DNA of 64,000 nt from NCBI GenBank assembly GCA_025403435.1, contig CM046353.1, positions 30,220,602-30,284,601 of the forward strand. The letters run 5' to 3'. The stretch's first letter is position 1. Every line of letters starts with the position of its first letter. The stretch comes from Artocarpus heterophyllus. Taxonomy: Eukaryota; Streptophyta; Magnoliopsida; Rosales; Moraceae. Of this stretch, positions 10,791 through 22,810 are shown piece after piece. The notes beneath the pieces are model-generated. The model was not told the DNA's origin, ran no database searches, and was given only the letters and a program-made list of their open reading frames with translations. Both the position numbers and the translations under genes were made by a program.

Positions 10791-11800
10791 TCCTTCTCAG
10801 GCACTTGAAAATATGCTTTACCGTAACCCAATGATTGGGTCCTAGATCCGCCTGAAATCGACTTACAATCCCGACCGCATAACAAATATCCGGTCATGTG
10901 CAAAGCGTGGCATACATGAGACTACCCACTGCCAAAGCATAAGGCACCTTCATCATCTATTCTCTTTATTCTTCGGACTTTGGAGAGTCCTTCTTAGAAA
11001 GTGTAATTCCAGACCTAGATGGTTGCCCACCTTTCTTGGAATCTTGCATTGCAAACTTCTTGAGAATTTTATCTATGTAGTTGGCTTGGGACAAAGCTAT
11101 CATTTTGCTCTTTCTATCCGGAAAGATCTGGATATCGAGAATAAAATTAGCCTCACCCAAGTCCTTCATGTGAAACTGCTTGGTCAACCATAATTTGACC
11201 GATGAGAATGCCCCAATGTCATTGCCAATTAGCAGAAGTCATCTACATAGAGCAGTTGAAAAACCACGTTCCCATCCTTAATGTGTTTGTAAACACATGG
11301 CTCATCCACATTTTGTGAGAACCCATAAGTCTTGATCACTTGATCAAATCTTATGTTCCAAGAGCGAGAAGCTTGCTTAAGTCCATAAATTGACTTTAGC
11401 AGCTTACAAACTTTACCCTCTTGACCCTTGACCTTGACCCTGCCTGGTTGCTCCATGTAAATGGATTCATCAAGATAGCCATTTAGAAAAGCCATCTTAA
11501 CATCCATCTGTCAAATCTCGTAGTCGAGAGCGGCAGCTATGGACAAGAGAATTTGGATGGAGTTAAGCATGGCTACAAGCTAAAACGTTTCCTAATAATC
11601 AAGTCCTTCCTTTTGCATATAACCCTTAGCTACCAGTCTAGCCTTAAAGGTTTCAACCTTTCCATCCACTCCTCTTTTCATCTTGTAGATCCACTTACAC
11701 CCTATAGGTTTTACCCCTTCGGGAAGATCCACAAGCTCCCGGATCTGATTAATCTCCATAGACTTCATCTCTATGTTCATGGCCTCTGTCCAGAGTTTTG
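10791..11800 (-). pseudogene. Copia reverse transcriptase (element 2)
   Basis: RT is spread over several frames. At 11592-11800 are GCKWIYKMKRGVDGKVE and FKARLVAKGYMQKEGLDY. At 11229-11507 are MDVKMAFLNGYLDESIYMEQP, KSIYGLKQASRSWNIRFDQ and LLYVDDFC. The C-terminal part is at 10966-11187 (MKDLGEANFILDIQIF). The catalytic YVDD box (11238-11249) is intact. Stops and frameshifts between the blocks make it a pseudogene. Between RT and RNase H (10791-10965) the degraded connection shows the usual PYALAVGSLMYAM-type segment. Confidence 0.88.
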
Positions 11801-13060
11801 AATCAACATCCTCCATTGCCTCCGCGTAAGTATAAGGATCCCTGTCATGTTCATCCGGTTCAGCCAAGAAGACCTCTCCATTGACCATATACCACTCAGG
11901 TTGACGCCCGATCCTCCCACTACGCCAAAGCCCCCTAGGTTGTTGTTCAGGTTTGTTTGATTTTACTACACTGATCAGAACGGTTTCATTTGAGACCTTT
12001 GGAGTGATTAGATCACTCATTTACTCCTCAAGCACCACTTTGTTTCGAGGCTTAAAGTCGTCCATGTAACTCTCCTCAAGGAAAGTTGCATTAGTTGAAA
12101 CCATGACTTTATTTTCCTTTGGGTTATAGAAATAACCACCTTTAGTTCCTTTTGGATATCCTATAAACACGTAAACTTCCAAACGTGCTTCCAATTTATT
12201 CGCATCCTTAAACAGGACATGAGCTGGACATCCTCATATGCCAATATGGTTTAAGGATGTCTTCCTGCCCGTCCACAACTCGTGAGGAGTTTTAGGGACC
12301 GATTTTGAAGGCACATTGTTCAAAAGATAACATGCAGTTTGTAGTGCATATCCCTAAAAGGATAAAGGCAATGATGAATAACTCATCATGGACCTTACCA
12401 TGTCCAATAAACTCCTAGTCCTTCTCTCTACTATGCCATTCTGTTGCAGAGTGCCCAACGCAGTCAAATGGGATAAAATCCTATTCTCTAATAAGTGTCC
12501 TAAGAACTCATCAGAAAGGTATTCTCCACCTCGATCGGATTGAAGTGCCTTTATGGGTCTACCAGTTGCTTTTCCACCTCAGCCTAAAACTCCCTAAACT
12601 TGTCAAAAGTTTTGCTTTTATGGTGCATCAGGTATACATACCCATACCTTGAGTAATCGTCAATAAAAGTGACAAAGTACTCATACCCTCCTCATTTTTG
12701 GATATTTATTGGTCCGCAAACATCACTATGCACAAGTTCTAGAACCCCTTAGGCCCTATTGCCTTTAGACTCGAATGGTCTTTTTTTCATTTTACCCTCC
12801 AAACAAGATTCACATTGAAGTATAAATTCTACCTTTAATTGATTTAAAGGTCCATCCCTTAGCAACCTTTGAATCCTATTCACGTTAATATGACCAAGGC
12901 GTAAATGCCAAAGATAAGTCTTATTAGAGTGAGAAGTTTTAAGTCTTTTAGAGTTATTATCATTCATCTCAGCATTAAGCAATAAGTCCATCTTAGGTTT
13001 GATAAAATATAGATTATTTTGCATCCATTCAGAATAGATAAAAGATTTATTTTTTACGAA
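11801..13060 (-). pseudogene. Copia integrase with GAG-pre-integrase domain (element 2)
   Basis: From the N-terminus on the minus strand: the GAG-pre-integrase zinc region (12749-13024) with KTYLWHLRLGHINVNRIQRL and CESCLEGKMKKRPF (an HHCC-type set, H-H and C-C visible). Next comes the core with SDRGGEYLSDEF (second catalytic D present, near 12530) and QQNGIVERRTR (third catalytic E present, near 12450). Last is the linker 11801-12020 with RQPEWYMVNGEVFLAEPDEHDRD. The catalytic residues survive but several frameshifts and stops break the frame. Confidence 0.87.
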
Positions 13061-13183
13061 TCACCACTTCACCATTAAAAGAAACCAAATAGTAGTCTTT
13101 AAATAAAAAAACTATAGAAATTAAATTCCTTTTAAATTTAGGAACATAAAAATAATCTCACAAAATCAAATTCCTATAACTAT

Positions 13184-13345
13184 TCAAATAAGATGGACGT
13201 CTCCCTCTACTTCTGCTAAGACCAAGGATCCATCACCCATCTGAAGCGTGAAGTCTTCGTGTAGCAGACTTCTCATTTCTTTGAACCCCTGTAGAGAAAC
13301 ACAAACATGATTAGTTGCACCGGAATCTATGACCCAAATGTCACT
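13184..13345 (-). pseudogene. Copia aspartic protease remnant (element 2)
   Basis: The minus strand encodes SSDIWVIDSGATNHVCVSLQGFKEM followed by FTLQMGDGSLVLAEVEGDVHLI. The DSGA box at 13316-13327 is the retropepsin active-site motif, and it is intact. It is continuous with a zinc-knuckle remnant upstream (CGKVVHIKKHCKDF, first cysteine pair damaged). About 120 bp separate it from the GAG-pre-integrase region. Confidence 0.88.
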
Positions 13346-14170
13346 AGATTCCTCAACCAAACAAGTTTCTAAATATAGAAGATCACACCTACCTCCTTTA
13401 GAAAAGAAGTCCTTGCAATGCTTCTTTATGTGCACGACCTTACCGCAAGTACTTAAGCTTTTTTGGGTTCTTCTTCTTCTTTTTCTTGCTCTTGGTGCTA
13501 GCAGGAATAGAAGACTTCCCATTCTTGGCCCGTTGCCTCTTTCCATTCCCAGAGTTGGGATTGGAACCAGAAGCAGCTACCATATTGGCCTGTCCACTCG
13601 CAGGAGACTCCTTGATCAGTAGTTCAAACTCCTGTAACTATTTCATTAATTTTGTCAAGGTCATATCTCATCTATTGCTTAAATTAAATGTAGCTATAAA
13701 CGAAATAAATTCCTTTGACCGAGTCTTAAAGACCATAGTCATCTGAGTTTCAGCATCAATATCAGCTCCATTGGTTTGAGCCTTAGTGAGGTAACCCATG
13801 ACTAACATCATGTGCTCCTTTACAAATGTCCCTGGTCTCTGCTTATAGTTCAAGAGTTTCTAAAGCGCCTCTTGCTACTTTGTTATGGCCTGGCCTCCAA
13901 ACATGTCTTCTAGATTATCCAAGATCTACTTAGCTGTCTCATAATCCTCATGTTCAGCCTACAGCACGTTATTCATGCTAGCTATAACATAATAGCGGGC
14001 CTGATCATTTGCATCTTTCCAGCAATCGTATGCTTGGAATTGCTCATTAGTGGAATCTCCTATAGGCTTGGGAGGGCAAGGGGTTGTCAGCAAAAATTTT
14101 AGTTTCTCAAAGGAGAGGACGATATCCAGGTTTTGTTTTCAAGTATTGAAGATAAAGCATTTTTAGACAT
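13346..14170 (-). pseudogene. Copia gag (UBN2-type capsid) of element 2
   Basis: The initiating ATG is at 14170 on the minus strand (MSKNALSSILENK). About 15 codons later there is an internal deletion compared with elements 6 and 7, which removes the NY.DWK segment and shifts the frame. The rest reads through several frames: YETAK..LDNLEDMFGGQA near 13900-13960, then NYKQRPGTFVKEHMMLVMGYLTKAQTNGADIDAE (13668-13853), then a basic KKKK-rich region and the damaged zinc knuckle. It is the same gag type as 38236-39020, 56672-57545 and 59531-60350. Confidence 0.85.
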
Positions 14171-14642
14171 TTTTAATCTACAATAAAGAATCATATACCA
14201 AACATAAGCAAACATACAATAATAATTTAGTAAGATAACACAATCATGTAAAAACATACAAATGTGTTTATGTGTCAAAATCTTGAAAATATCACAACCT
14301 TACAATGATAATTCCTAACTCATAATTCAACAAGCTCCTAGGGGAGTCATGCCAAATTCAATCAGGAACATGGATCCCCTCCTGATTAATATATGCCATC
14401 TAGGACCTGTATGATCCAGCATATATTAATAATCATTTCTTTGGCCATTAATTCTATTAACAGAGCTCCTAGGGGAGGTTAATAATAAAATTGATGTGAG
14501 TGTATAACTATCGCTTCAATATTTTATCCATGATTTATAATCACCACCTAGGGGTGTGCAACCATAAATCATGCTAAAATACCTTATCTTCTCAGAGATC
14601 CAATCTGATACATGATAGAAATCCCTTCATAGGGGTTGGGAC
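14171..14642 (-). other. 5' leader of element 2, gag-proximal part
   Basis: This untranslated leader is conserved with the leaders at 37700-38235, 56400-56671 and 59150-59530: shared blocks include CTAGGGGAGGTTAATAATAAAATTGATG-like and GTTTTGACACATAAACAC-like stretches (read as complements here). The solo LTR at 14643 interrupts it, and it resumes at 16633. GC modules are not present in the retained part. Confidence 0.75.
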
Positions 14643-16632
14643 TGTTAGACATGTATGCCCTAAGGAGTAAAAATGTAATAAGTTTTTGGAGACATTTTTA
14701 TCAGTAAAGAATTTATTCATTGTTTATATACCAAATCTTGTCCTCTTTACGTTCATATTTGTTGAATGTATGTTAACCAAACAATAGTCTGAAACTGTCG
14801 GTCTAAACCTTAAGAATTGGGCATATGATGGACGAATTATGCGAAAGACACGATTCTTAAGGTGATGGTCTAAATCATACGATCTACAATCGAGGGAATA
14901 AAGCTAGGCACTTTATTCATGCAAAGATTGTTATGTTGTCTATATCCCTTTTGGGATATGGTTTGTCTTGACCATCGGATGTGGACTCCGTGAATTGAAA
15001 CATTGGCACGTTGTCATAGGTGACGATGTGTTAGATTGGGACATAAAGTGAATTAATTTAGATTTATAAATTTGTCTTAGCAAATTGATTCACTTTAGAC
15101 AATCATTTGTGTTGTATCTTAATCCTGAGATGAATAGTGGGCCCATTGTCTTGACTTGTGTCTTTTGATGTACCAAAGGGTGACACCCACATCTTAATAG
15201 TGGTATGCATGCCGGTACGTTGGAGGCATGACTCTTGATAGCGTAGACCTGTTATTCATAGATATGGAATCCATAGCTCCTCTTTAGGAGTAATGATATC
15301 CTCTTATATGCGTTATCCTGTAATTGAAAAACTGGAGCGCTCAACCATTTGGATACATAGGTGTAACTGAATGGTATACTGTCTTTGGATAGTAAGTTTT
15401 CTGATGGTGAGATAATGAAATGTAAGATAATAATAATCGAAAAGGTAAGACAGAACTTGTCATTAAGCCAATTATGGATTATCATATGGGGATACGATAC
15501 ACTATGATATGTCATGGAAACTTAGCTATACGGGCTTCATAATTCTATATAATTCGAGAGTGCAGCTTCAAGCTTTTAGTGGAATAGCGTTGGAATTGAT
15601 AATTATGAAATATATATATAGGATATTTTGTTTCGTAATTATCAGGAGCTTGAACTATATATGTCCATTTGGTCCCCTTTGCTAGCTCACAACATCCTGT
15701 AACGACACAACGTGCTTTTTCAATAATTGGTGACTTATGTCAGATTTATCAGATTGGTTGGAATTTGAAAGAATCAAATAATTCATGTCTGTTTATCGGT
15801 TGAATTAATTTTGTGATAAAATTAATTTAAGATAAACTTGTTGAATTATTGGGATTGGATAATTCTTGTCGGTTTATCAGTTGATTTAATTTTGGATAAA
15901 TTAGATCAAGATAAACTTGTAGAATTATTGGGAATTGATTTATTTTCCTAGAGATAATCTAGATAAAGTTGTTTTGATCAAATAACTTCTCTATTGGGTT
16001 ATTTGAATTAGAACTAAGACTTTATCCTATAGATTCTTGGGTGGAAAATAAAAGATTCGTGGAGATTTTTTATCGACAGTTTGGCCTACCAATCCACGTG
16101 TTCGGCCTATCAATGAGCGAAGGATAAGATTACATGTTTCCATGCAGATCTTATCAGATATTGATTAGAACTTGATTCTGTTTTGAGTTTTTGAGACCTA
16201 ATCTGATAAGGAGTGACCCTAGGCCCAACCTCTATATAAAGGGAGTAAGTCTAAAGAGTTATTTAGATCAATTGAGAGATTAAGAGTGATACTCTGCTAG
16301 TGAGAATCTGAAAACTCCCTGAGAGCTTTTGTTCACAATCACGAACACTTGCTTTGGGTTCTCTCGATTGATTGGAAGGAGAGTCACCTTATGAAAGAGT
16401 TGTACGTGTGAGCCCACACTCACTTCAGTCGTGGATAGAGAATAGCAAAGAAGACCAGTTGGTTGAGGCTCTTTTGGAATGTTACTTCTCTTCACGTTTT
16501 ACGAGAGTTCTTCGGCATACAAAGGTTAGTAAGATCTAGTTAATTTATGCATATAGCATGTCAAACTTATGTTTTGGAAAATACTCTGATGTAAAATTTT
16601 TAAAATTCCCGCTGCGCACTCTTTTTCCAACA
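14643..16632 (+). mobile_element. Solo LTR, family 1, in the leader of element 2
   Basis: This 1,990-bp LTR starts TGTTAGACATGTATGCCC and ends TTTTTCCAACA. The flanks GGGAC (14638-14642) and GCGAC (16633-16637) form a 5-bp target duplication with one mismatch. Leader sequence of element 2 continues on both sides in the same (minus) order, so the insertion is younger than element 2. GC modules at 16075-16115 are decayed (GGCCTACCAATCC, TTCGGCCTATCAATG). The 33-bp palindrome is at 16123-16155 with CATG in place of both CACG/CGTG cores. The TATA box is at 16234-16242. The antisense frame of 87 codons (15252-15515) is the same length as in the 4178 copy. Confidence 0.93.
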
Positions 16633-16724
16633 GCGACCACCATGTTCTTCCTATTGACCAACGATGGAGGCCTTAGGTCCACTCTTCGAAAACCTTCTCC
16701 CACTCAATCTTTGAAATCAAGGTT
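16633..16724 (-). other. 5' leader of element 2, distal fragment
   Basis: This continues the leader after the solo LTR: AAAACCTTCTCCCACT followed by GAAATCAAGG is the complement of the block at about 37680-37715. The match ends near 16724, where gypsy sequence starts, so the PBS and 5' LTR of element 2 are missing. Confidence 0.7.
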
Positions 16725-16858
16725 TATTTTAAGAACATGATGAAAGCAACATGTATAGGAAATCAAGGCAGCAACATGAAAGCAAGAAGAGGACATGAAG
16801 AAGAATTGCTCAAGATTTTTCTAATTTTCGAGGTCCAAAATTTTTAAGGAGGGTAGGT
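16725..16858 (+). pseudogene. 3' end of a Ty3/gypsy internal region with polypurine tract
   Basis: The stretch ending TTTTCGAGGTCCAAAATTTT plus AAGGAGGG (PPT, 16846-16853) directly before TGTGACACCC is the typical end of plant gypsy (chromovirus) pol: a degraded F-R-G/D-x-x-F-L-R-R-like C-terminus, then the PPT, then the LTR. Only about 130 bp remain. The start is set by loss of match to the copia leader. Confidence 0.6.
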
Positions 16859-19800
16859 TGTGACACCCGAGAATTTCTAGTGCATTATATATGTAATAAT
16901 GAAGGTTTATATTAAATAATTTTAATAACAAATTTTATAAGCTAAATTATATACTCAAAAATTTGATACGAGCTTAAGGAGCAATTTTAGTGTCGCAAGC
17001 ATTATTGTTTAAAACTAATTTTTGTGACAAATTTAAAAGGAATAAATATGGGATTTTTATAAGATTAAAAATTAAACCTTAGTCTTAAGAAAAGAATCAA
17101 TGATATGAAAGTAAGAGTTAATCAATAAACAAAGGGAAATAAGCTAGAAAATTTAATTGTTGTAGAGTGTGTTACAACGAATTAAAGAGATAGAAATACA
17201 ATAAAAGAAAAGTACTATATGGAAATATAGAAATTATACCGTATAAGAATTAAGCAGTATAAAAATTATACAACATTAGAATAATACAATATAAGGATGA
17301 TAGTGCATAAAATTAAGCAATATAAAAATTACACTGATAAAATTAGTAGTATAGAAATTATACTGCATAAAGTTAAATAGTATAGGAATTATACTATGCG
17401 TAGGATGTGAATAAGCATGGATAGTGGTGGAACCTTATAAAATGTATTGGAAAGTATATCAGTAGTATGGGAAGTATACCGATATTATGGAAAAAATACA
17501 ATGCAGTGTAAATTTGGACAGCTTAAAAAGTAAATTGGGGCCCATTTGGTGACACCTCAAAGAAGGACAAACTTCCACATCACCTGTATGTTGAACTGGT
17601 TTTGGCTAAGCAATGGGGGCAACATTTTTTTTGCAAAATGGTCCTTAAGATGAGTTTTGAGTTGATTACGACTTACTTGGAAAAAGTTAGTTTGTTTTCT
17701 GCACATTTTGCTCCATGAAACTTGAAAAAAGAAAACACCCATAATCAGCACATGGAAAACCAGCCAACATCTTCCATTTTCTCTCAAGAATATTTGTTGG
17801 AAACAACCATAAATCAAGCTTAAAAGTAAGGACAAGCACTCTAGAGCAAGGTTTTATAACTTTGGAGGTAAAAAGTAAGCTTTTCTCTTTGTGTATTTAG
17901 TGCTTTTCCTTGAGTTTTTGAGTGGGTTTTTGATGGGTATTTCATGAACATTGCTAGGGAGGATAAGCAAGGTTTTAAGGATCAAAGAGGAGGATCAAAA
18001 AGCTTGGAATTCCTTAGGTAAATTCTAAATCGTAGCCTTGAAAATGTTGTTTTTCATGAGATTTGTGTATGGTTTGTAAACTTTATGGACTATAGAATAT
18101 AAAAGGAACTATATGGTATGTTATATGGATGATGATGATGATAATGGAAAGAAGAAAAATAGGGTTTTATGCTTAAAACGGGAAGTTATGGTAAACTTTA
18201 TCATAAACACAAACTTTAAACACTTTTTACAAGTTAAAGTATTTGATAAAATGATTTTGACCATAGCAGTGTAAAGAAAACTATGTGGCACAAATAGTTT
18301 ATGTGTTAAGTATTTGATGATGTGCTTAAAAGGGTATAAATGAGGTTAAAGCCAAGAAAATCAAGCTAAGACTTCTTTTGGTATAAAAGTGTGTTTAAAG
18401 ACATTTTTGAAAGATTTTAGTGCATGAGACCCTTAGAGGTCGAATTATTTCTTCAGCTTAACACAAGATTTATTAAAAACATTGAGATTGATAACTTTTG
18501 TGAAGAAATCTTGCTCATCAAATTCCAATAGGAACAAGCTAAAAAATGCCGATTTCAATTCTGCCCATTTAACAACACTATCAAGATTTGTGAAATTCTA
18601 CATAGATTTTAAATTATAAGTTTTACGAGATTTAATCATGAAATCTCAAAACTGTTAAACAAGGAAAATGTTTTGAAATTGCTTGAGTTTGACCAAGGAC
18701 CTTTTGTAAGTTTTAATCTTTGTAAAAAACTAAACGCAAAGGTGTAAAGAGGTTTTTTTTTTTTTTTCTTGAGGGTAGTAAAACCATGTGGAACTAGATT
18801 TTTCACTAAAGAACTGGTTTTTTACACCCCTATAAGCAAGTGAATAATCAAAGATTTAAAAGTCAGAAATAATTTGAGATTTTTCTAAGAAAAACATGTT
18901 AAGGATAAAATCATTAAGATTTTCGTATTACAGGTCAAATTGTAAAGTTTTGTAAAACTAGAATTTTTACAGAAAGAAAATTGAAGTTTTGTTTTTTGCA
19001 TCGTTATGAGTACCAGGGAATCGTAAGTTTTTAATTTTAATAGGTTTATAAAGCTTTCTAGGACCTATCAAGGACAAAATAGTCATTTTCTACTTGAACG
19101 GCTTAATAGACCCTAAAACGTCTAATTTAGAAAAACACCGCTTAGTGAGAATTTTTCCACAACTCGTTATTGTCAAGATGGTAAAGTAAAATAAGAAGTT
19201 TAGACACATACTGGTCTAGTTACGTGTAAACCGAAAGTAATGTATTAAAGAGACCAAGTAGGAAGAATGAACATTTAACATTTAAATTTCATAATTGATA
19301 GATAGGTCGATAATAAAAAATTAGCTAATAGTCAAGTGTCATTTGAATAAGACATAAAAGCCAACTAATAGAAAGAAAAGGATAGAGTGGGAATGCTAGG
19401 GCAATAAATAGGTAAATTTCATGCCTTATCTATGGCATAAAAAAAACAATTTTCAAATGCCTTAGTATGTCTGAAATATGTTTATGTTTGTTATACATAA
19501 TGTTTTAAAGGTTAAGTCATGATTTTTAGTGTATTGCAATTGTTATATATATTGTTTCAAACATTAAATTATGTCATACTGTATGTTCACTAAGATTATA
19601 AGATTGATAATTTAAACCCATAAGTTCAAATAAGAAAATTGTCATACCAGCCTCTTAAGCCAAGGGATGATTCATGTAAAGTTATGTTTTGGCCTTAGTA
19701 TTTGATGGTCATGTGCATTTGTTACATACACCTGGGCCCATAGTTTATGTAATATAAGAATGATAATAAGAAGTACATAATTAAGCATAAATGGAATCGT

Positions 19801-20354
19801 AAATTATGTTTTTATATGTGAATGTTTATGAAAAACATTTTAAGAGAAATGATTTATGAGAAATGTTTTATGAAACATGAGAAAAGTTTTATGAAGAATG
19901 TTTTACATAAAAAGTTTTATGAAGAATATTTTAAATGGTTTGTCAGATATTCTTGATCTTATTGAGCAAAAGCTTATTACAAGTTTCTTCATGCTATTAG
20001 TAGTCCTACAAGAAATCAGTATGATTAGTTGGTGAGCACGATGATGCAGTGAGATAGATGCAATGGTCAAGTTATAGATACCATTATAGAAGTTTTTCAC
20101 TGTCTCAAGAAAAAGTCTTCGTTGTTATGAAAAGTTGCTTTAAAAGTTTTTAGAAAGTAAATGTTTACTTAATGAGTTTTAAGAAACATTTTGAATGATT
20201 ATAAAGACAAGTTTTATACTATGTTTCAGATTACATTGTAACAAAAGTTACAAAAAATTTTTTACTCAATATTTTTAATCCTAATAAGAAGATTAAGTTT
20301 AAGAATTCTAGTTTAAGAAAGTTAAGTGACGGCTCGAAAAGGCAGGTCGTTGTA
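16859..20354 (+). mobile_element. Ty3/gypsy LTR, about 3.5 kb
   Basis: It starts TGTGACACCCGAG after a polypurine tract and ends near GGTCGTTGTA, two bases before a tRNA-Met primer-binding site. The length fits the long LTRs of Tekay/Del-type chromoviruses, although no domain here proves that lineage. It is AT-rich with many short runs of TTTTA/AAAAT and one T run (about 18752-18767). A diverged relative is at 35040-37237: shared landmarks are GACACCTCAAA (17551 and 35576) and the GACAAAA-tGTCATTTT stretch (19073 and 36898). It has no long reading frame. Confidence 0.72.
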
Positions 20355-20356
20355 GG

Positions 20357-20368
20357 TGGTATCAGAGC
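20357..20368 (+). other. Gypsy primer-binding site (tRNA-Met)
   Basis: TGGTATCAGAGC is the exact complement of the 3' end of plant initiator tRNA-Met and lies 2 nt after the gypsy LTR. Confidence 0.85.
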
Positions 20369-20839
20369 AGTATTTTGCCATCCTATTTTGCATTGTCGTA
20401 TGCCTGTCTCAAGTAAATAAGTTAATTTTTGTTAGCAAAAGCTAGTAGTTGATGGATATGTGTTGCTATATTGGGTTTAAAGTCCTTGATGATGACACTC
20501 CCAAATGAGCAATGAGACAAGGAAGACCAAAGGGCAAGCGTTATTTTATATGTTATAGTGTTTTTACGAATCGACGGTAGTCGTCGTCCATCAGCAATAA
20601 TGAGTCAACAATCGTCAAACTTAGATAACATTGGTCAATAGTTGACCCAATTACTCAAAATTAAAAGGATGACCTCTCGACTCGTTATAACATTTTACAC
20701 ACAAAAGTGTTCTCCGTTCGAGCAAATTTTACTTTGTTAGAAGTTGCGGTTATCATGGAGCAGAATGTATGAGAGAAACTAGATGTTAGTTTACTAACTA
20801 TACCATTTCCAAAGCTTGAGCATTCCCTAGCTAAGTCGG
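20369..20839 (+). pseudogene. Gypsy leader and decayed gag start
   Basis: Downstream of the PBS is a short leader, then a region with ATG near 20508 reading MRQGRPKGKR, reminiscent of the basic start of chromovirus gag. The frame is lost within about 14 codons. Further stretches (20600-20830) look like degraded coding sequence but give no confident domain. It is cut at 20840 by a family-2 copia LTR. Confidence 0.45.
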
Positions 20840-22810
20840 TATTGGTTTTGGAAGACATTTTCCACAAAATACAACAGCAACATGGTAAAGGTATGGATCG
20901 TGTATAACAAAAATTTTCTCAAAACTGTTGTAAAATGCTATAGATTATAGTAATTTTTGTGCATAAATAAATATATAAACGCTTTGTTTACTAGTAGAGA
21001 GATGAAGATGAAGCAGAATAGGATTGCAAAGGATGTTCCCTATCTTTGAAGCCAATGTCTTCCTCGCCTAGTTCTCAGCACTTAGATGGACACATGTGTG
21101 GGTGTAGAAGGAATATGGTTACTAATGATCACTCAAAAAATAGAAGAACTTTTCTTCTTTTTCTTTCTCTACACTCCTGTGAGTGTTTTTTTCTACAGAG
21201 TACTCTCAGTCTCTCTGAGGCTCATAAGCGTTCCACTAAAAGAATATAAAAGGCCTCTATTTATAGAGAACAATAGAGCAAATCAATTCTAGAAAGTTTT
21301 TTATTTTAATTTTGATATCAAATATTTAATTTAAAGAAAAGACACAAGTTTCTCATTCCTACATTGCTATAGGCACCACACATACACAAATACGACATCT
21401 GTGTATGGCACAATTTAGAGGAGATAGAAGAGAAAAAACTGCTTGTTACTCAATCTCGTTTGTCTCCACATTAAACTTTCCATATTCAAATTAAATCACA
21501 TTTATTCAAAATTGGAAATACTAAATATGAAAACTTTGTAAACAAGCTTTGGGGTGCACAAAAGGACTTTCCTCTTTATGCTTAGGCACCACACATAGTG
21601 GGCTCCCACCGTGTGTGCCACACACAGTGGGACCCACCCACTGTGTGATTTTCAAAATTAATTGTTTTATAATAATCTAATTACTTAATAAATATAAATT
21701 ACTTCATAATTAATTTATCTTGAGTGATATTTAATTTAGAATTCTATAATATTAAATTAATTAATTAAACTAATAATTTCACTTGTCCAAACAGTGCTTA
21801 GAAGGATGGCATGGGAACTAATGGCCCCATAATATCAAGCTCTAATAAAACCAATATATTAATTAAACTCTTTAATTAATGCATTACTCTTTTATTAATT
21901 CCAATGTAACTCTACTCAATACTTCGAATTGCACTATTGAAATTACAAATATTCAATTACTCATTTCTTAGAGTCATCCATTTTATATAGTCTACATAAA
22001 AGTCGATCCTCTATAAATAATTCATAATTAGAGCTAGTAAAATCCGTTAACCTTTCTAATTACTTCTTTATCCTTTAGTGCCATTGATTCTCAAATAAAT
22101 AACAAATTCATGAATTTAATCATAAATTAAGTGTTCTTATTATTCAAGCCCCAAATCAATGCTCAAGAGAATTATTTATCTCCTTCTCGTTAGAGAAGGA
22201 ATAGATTCCATCCTTTAATATTAATATTCCCAACTACTTACTTCACCATGTCTCCAAGATATAAGGAATAAGATTTGATCTTCAAATATGTATCAAGTAA
22301 GTCAAAAAGACAAAAAACCATAAATAGGAGTGTGCTAATAACTTAGGATTAAGATCATTTTATATATGACTAGCTATTGATATGATTAGAACTTGCTATA
22401 TTTAAAGGAAATTATTAGCTGTTTATACCTCATCATGCTCCAATCCTGCATAATCTTATTATGTGCAGTGCACTCATTTGATGACTCACTACATTAACGA
22501 TTCAAATGAGGCTGTTCCATTTTTAATGGAAATGATCTACACTAGTAATGCTCAATTAAGGATTTCATACTTTAATTAAATAAATAATTATAATAATTAA
22601 TTATATGTTTCTGACTATTTTAATTATCATCTTGAAATATTATCCTCTTGTATATAATGCTTATATACAATATTTAAAATCACATAGATGATTATAGAAT
22701 TTTCATGATATTCTTAAAGTATTCAAAATACATGCACGCAAATGTAATAAACAAATTCACTTATTCATAAATATATTCATTACAAAACATCATATGCTTT
22801 ATAGGCATCA
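20840..22810 (-). mobile_element. Family-2 copia LTR, 3' LTR of element 3
   Basis: It starts TATTGGTTTTGG (TGTTGG decayed) and ends GGCATCA at 22810; read on the minus strand it is TGATGCC...CCAATA. It is a 1,971-bp relative of the LTR at 46609-48124, sharing for example ACAAAAATTTTCTCAAAA near the start and CATTACAAAACATCATATG near the end. The RNase H of element 3 follows without a gap, so this is its 3' LTR. It has none of the family-1 GC modules. Confidence 0.8.

Noticed and set aside
10279..13546. Possibly active copia element
   Set aside because: Element 2 keeps DSGA, YVDD, integrase D/E and RNase H residues, but gag has a deletion, many frameshifts and stops break pol, and the 5' LTR is missing.
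20357..20368. tRNA gene fragment
   Set aside because: TGGTATCAGAGC-type sites here and at 31037, 49832, 55534 and 58031 sit right after LTR ends and are primer-binding sites; no tRNA body follows.
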